From Hyphomicrobiales bacterium (GTDB lineage: Bacteria > Pseudomonadota > Alphaproteobacteria > Rhizobiales > UBA4765), in contig JAIYEB010000316.1 of the NCBI GenBank assembly GCA_027487195.1, positions 1 to 6,434 on the forward strand: a stretch of 6,434 nt of DNA, in the 5' to 3' direction. Made by a program: the position numbers and the translations under genes. Shown here piece after piece: positions 6,101 to 6,434 of the stretch. Each line of letters opens with the position of its first letter. The stretch's first letter is position 1. The notes under the pieces are model-generated. The model was not told the origin of the DNA and did not search any database. It was given only the letters and a program-made list of their open reading frames with translations.

Positions 6101-6434
6101 TGTCCTCGAGGCGGCTGGTCACCTCGTTGCCGCGGATCGACATGTCGACCACAAGCGCATCGCCAATGGTCTTGAGGTTGTGAACGACCTCATTGGCCTT
6201 GCTCGACAAGGTGTCGTTCACGCCTTGACCGGTGCTGGACAGCGTCGAGGTCACAGTCCGAGCATGCTCGTCGAGCGTCTCGATGATCTCGCGACCTGTG
6301 GACATGAAGGTCGTGCTGATCGCCTCACCACGCTGCGACAGCTCGCTCGTGATGAGCTGGCCGGTATCCTGCAGACGGTCGGCGATCGACTTTCCACTAT
6401 CGGCAATCTCTGCCGAGATCATGCGACCGGAGAA
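3123..6434 (-). CDS. Giant helical-repeat protein, GPR/RgsE-like (5' partial)
   Basis: C-terminal 1103 residues of a giant protein; the frame is open to the window edge (reading F-S-G-R before the first in-frame ATG at 6422), so that ATG is not the true start. Numbering from base 6434: hendecad repeats at 3-244, 18- and 22-residue repeats at 244-341, hendecads again at 342-605, less regular helix to about 897, including GVFDLPRETQ (854-863) and DQIKALNELSKLVTR (875-889), a Pro/Ala/Arg-rich linker (898-990) with GDRPGWIRDVL (957-967), and a compact C-terminal domain (991-1103) with GGQQTFDTVRRRYQRDAEFR and LTSDRGKVYAM. This layout, with apolipoprotein A1/A4/E-like repeats and this C-terminus, is what I recognise as the family of Agrobacterium GPR (about 2,100 residues, from memory) and Sinorhizobium RgsE, which form a ring at the growing pole and organise polar wall synthesis. 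No transmembrane segment lies in the visible part; the family's membrane anchor would be N-terminal. It is convergent with the transporter operon. Family call is moderately sure; function is by homology only. Confidence 0.8.
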   Translation of the reverse strand, partial: FSGRMISAEIADSGKSIADRLQDTGQLITSELSQRGEAISTTFMSTGREIIETLDEHARTVTSTLSSTGQGVNDTLSSKANEVVHNLKTIGDALVVDMSIRGNEVTSRLEDTGHRIAATISTQGTDLADRLSQTSALIEKTIVTDGSDLVDRLETTGRSLDDRLVERSSMIAQVVDTLTADAEQRLTFAGERLTGTLASESSRVEHTLEARLATIDEIVSGKGRILTDMIALQAMEFDRVIEQRLVAMDGRTQDVARAINERILVLDAHTEAVGQAFEQRVSALDERTSTIGRELDQRIDSIDARVGGKIHSLALSLDERFANFDQRVGGQVARLDTSLLQHATEIDQSFHRMGQSISDTLEARSREVGETIAMKTEEVTTALSLGSGSFGSVVDERLANITTTLADRASAVTKAIDERSAAIADMLENRAVAIDLSLGQRATHVADTLTGTVARIETLLGSRIDDIQQTLAERGESVATLVTERVSEASELLQTRADQVDRALAHRSELVAKQIAERAFEVSEAMRIRTNDVVDAIGIRTEALASLLDDKGGALRQALERSREELAEALDAQSSRLTLSAEQSSKRIEESLAHHGRLATESLRTTSEDVSGRIVSVLSRLGDTNRVLQTVLGDASQTLTGVEGALATRLEEMQRLVVVLSEDARAATDRLGGEVDGLRNATEGAVRDLGIMSRDIDSSVSGLERAIGGLDRASGDIDQVLAQRKAAIDAITTGLLAKSEEIDSLMRGYAAVIERTMAHADTKAREVGAFLSEATRLTSDGVIDQVERMRGETEVETRRTAEVMREALERVTAEARTAMAANLQSVTQGVDQLRTALTDIRNEVEVTREDIKRGVFDLPRETQEQADRMRRVVGDQIKALNELSKLVTRQSANLDVATPQRRQVPQAAAVAAEPAPLPLRTQAREVPQPVAPPRPVLRPSIEARPVAEAAPVASSIGDRPGWIRDVLNRADSGNDDDRRARAPQRRSAGAADPVSALTTDIVRAVHDDVLDDVWLRYLAGETAAFDRRIYTPGGQQTFDTVRRRYQRDAEFRTTVDRYVADFERFIADIQRQDPDLTQTRQSLTSDRGKVYAMFAHAAGRFDN
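3126..3464 (-). other. C-terminal domain of the giant protein
   Basis: Residues 991-1103 form a non-repetitive, charged and aromatic-rich region after a disordered-looking linker. Notable segments are DDVWLRYLAGE, FDRRIYTPGGQQTF, RRRYQRDAEFR, VDRYVADFERFI and SDRGKVYAMFAHAAGR. This is the best conserved part of the GPR-type family as I remember it and the main basis for the family call. In Agrobacterium GPR the C-terminus is reported to be needed for function and localisation. Confidence 0.6.
4620..5411 (-). repeat. Second array of 24 phased 11-residue repeats (arginine type)
   Basis: Residues 342-605 again divide into 24 gap-free 11-residue units, such as RASAVTKAIDE, RSAAIADMLEN, RADQVDRALAH and RSELVAKQIAE. 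Cut this way, position 1 is Arg in 14 of 24, and positions 5 and 9 are mostly I, V, L or A. Compared with the first array the hydrophobic spacing is the same, but the glycine is replaced by other residues and Arg is fixed just before it. Regularity fades in the last few units. Confidence 0.8.
5412..5705 (-). repeat. Island of 18- and 22-residue repeats
   Basis: Residues 244-341 break the 11-residue rhythm. Three 18-residue units begin RLVAMDGRT, RILVLDAHT and RVSALDERT, and two 22-residue units begin RIDSIDARVGG and RFANFDQRVGG. Eighteen equals one hendecad plus one heptad, and 22 equals two hendecads, so the helix can continue while its supercoil handedness changes. A shared core R-x-x-x-[hydrophobic]-D aligns all five. 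Confidence 0.75.
5703..6428 (-). repeat. Array of 22 phased 11-residue repeats (glycine type)
   Basis: Residues 3-244 of the visible giant protein divide into 22 consecutive 11-residue units without an insertion or deletion. Examples are GKSIADRLQDT, GQLITSELSQR, GNEVTSRLEDT and GSDLVDRLETT. Position 4 is I, V, L or F in 21 units (A in one), position 8 is always hydrophobic, and position 1 is Gly in 14 of 22. Eleven residues make about three helical turns, as expected for a right-handed or nearly straight coiled coil or an apolipoprotein-like amphipathic helix. The repeats are visible at protein level; I did not see long identical DNA copies. Confidence 0.85.

Noticed and set aside
6420..6422. 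ATG as the start codon of the giant protein
   Set aside because: The frame stays open to the window edge, and the residues before the ATG complete the first 11-residue unit in phase, so this Met is internal.
4620..6428. DNA tandem repeat or CRISPR-like array in the repeat region
   Set aside because: The periodicity is at protein level (33-base units with strongly diverged sequence). No conserved direct repeat with unique spacers is visible, and the reading frame is continuous.
3123..6434. Methyl-accepting chemotaxis protein or SMC-type ATPase as identity of the giant protein
   Set aside because: The visible part has no chemoreceptor hairpin-tip signature and no Walker or SMC signature motif, and the C-terminal domain fits neither family.

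Overview
The window looks like chromosomal DNA from an alphaproteobacterium, most likely of the order Hyphomicrobiales (Rhizobiales). The DNA is GC-rich. The ABC transporter proteins have alphaproteobacterial-type sequences. The large minus-strand gene matches, as far as I recognise it, the giant apolipoprotein-like Growth Pole Ring family (GPR in Agrobacterium, RgsE in Sinorhizobium), which belongs to polar-growing members of that order. I see no RNA genes, insertion sequences, CRISPR arrays, phage genes or attachment sites.

Left part (1-3031, plus strand): a tight four-gene MCE-type lipid transport operon. In order it encodes the C-terminal half of an MlaE-like permease (5' end outside the window), a complete MlaF-like ATPase, an MlaD-like MCE protein with a very long helical tail, and a small lipoprotein of the ABC-transport auxiliary (PqiC/LinN-like) family. 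The first pair overlaps by an ATGA, and the next gaps are 5 and 9 bases, so the genes are almost certainly co-transcribed and translationally coupled. The expected machine is an inner-membrane permease-ATPase core carrying an MCE ring, whose helical tail reaches across the periplasm towards an outer-membrane lipoprotein, moving phospholipid or another hydrophobic molecule. The order permease-ATPase-MCE-lipoprotein is that of linKLMN of Sphingobium rather than E. coli mlaFEDCB; no mlaC or mlaB is present in the window.

Middle (3032-3122): a 91-base gap between convergent genes. It holds three short inverted repeats but no T-run, so no clear intrinsic terminator.

Right part (3123-6434, minus strand): 1103 codons of the C-terminal portion of a giant, mostly alpha-helical protein, still open at the window edge. 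It consists of two long runs of perfectly phased 11-residue repeats separated by 18- and 22-residue repeats, then a less regular helical region, a proline/alanine-rich linker and a compact C-terminal domain. The long open frames on the plus strand opposite this gene are best explained as codon-complement shadows.

The two transcription units share an envelope theme (lipid transport; polar cell-wall growth scaffold), but nothing in the sequence shows that they work together. The most noteworthy item is the giant repeat protein.
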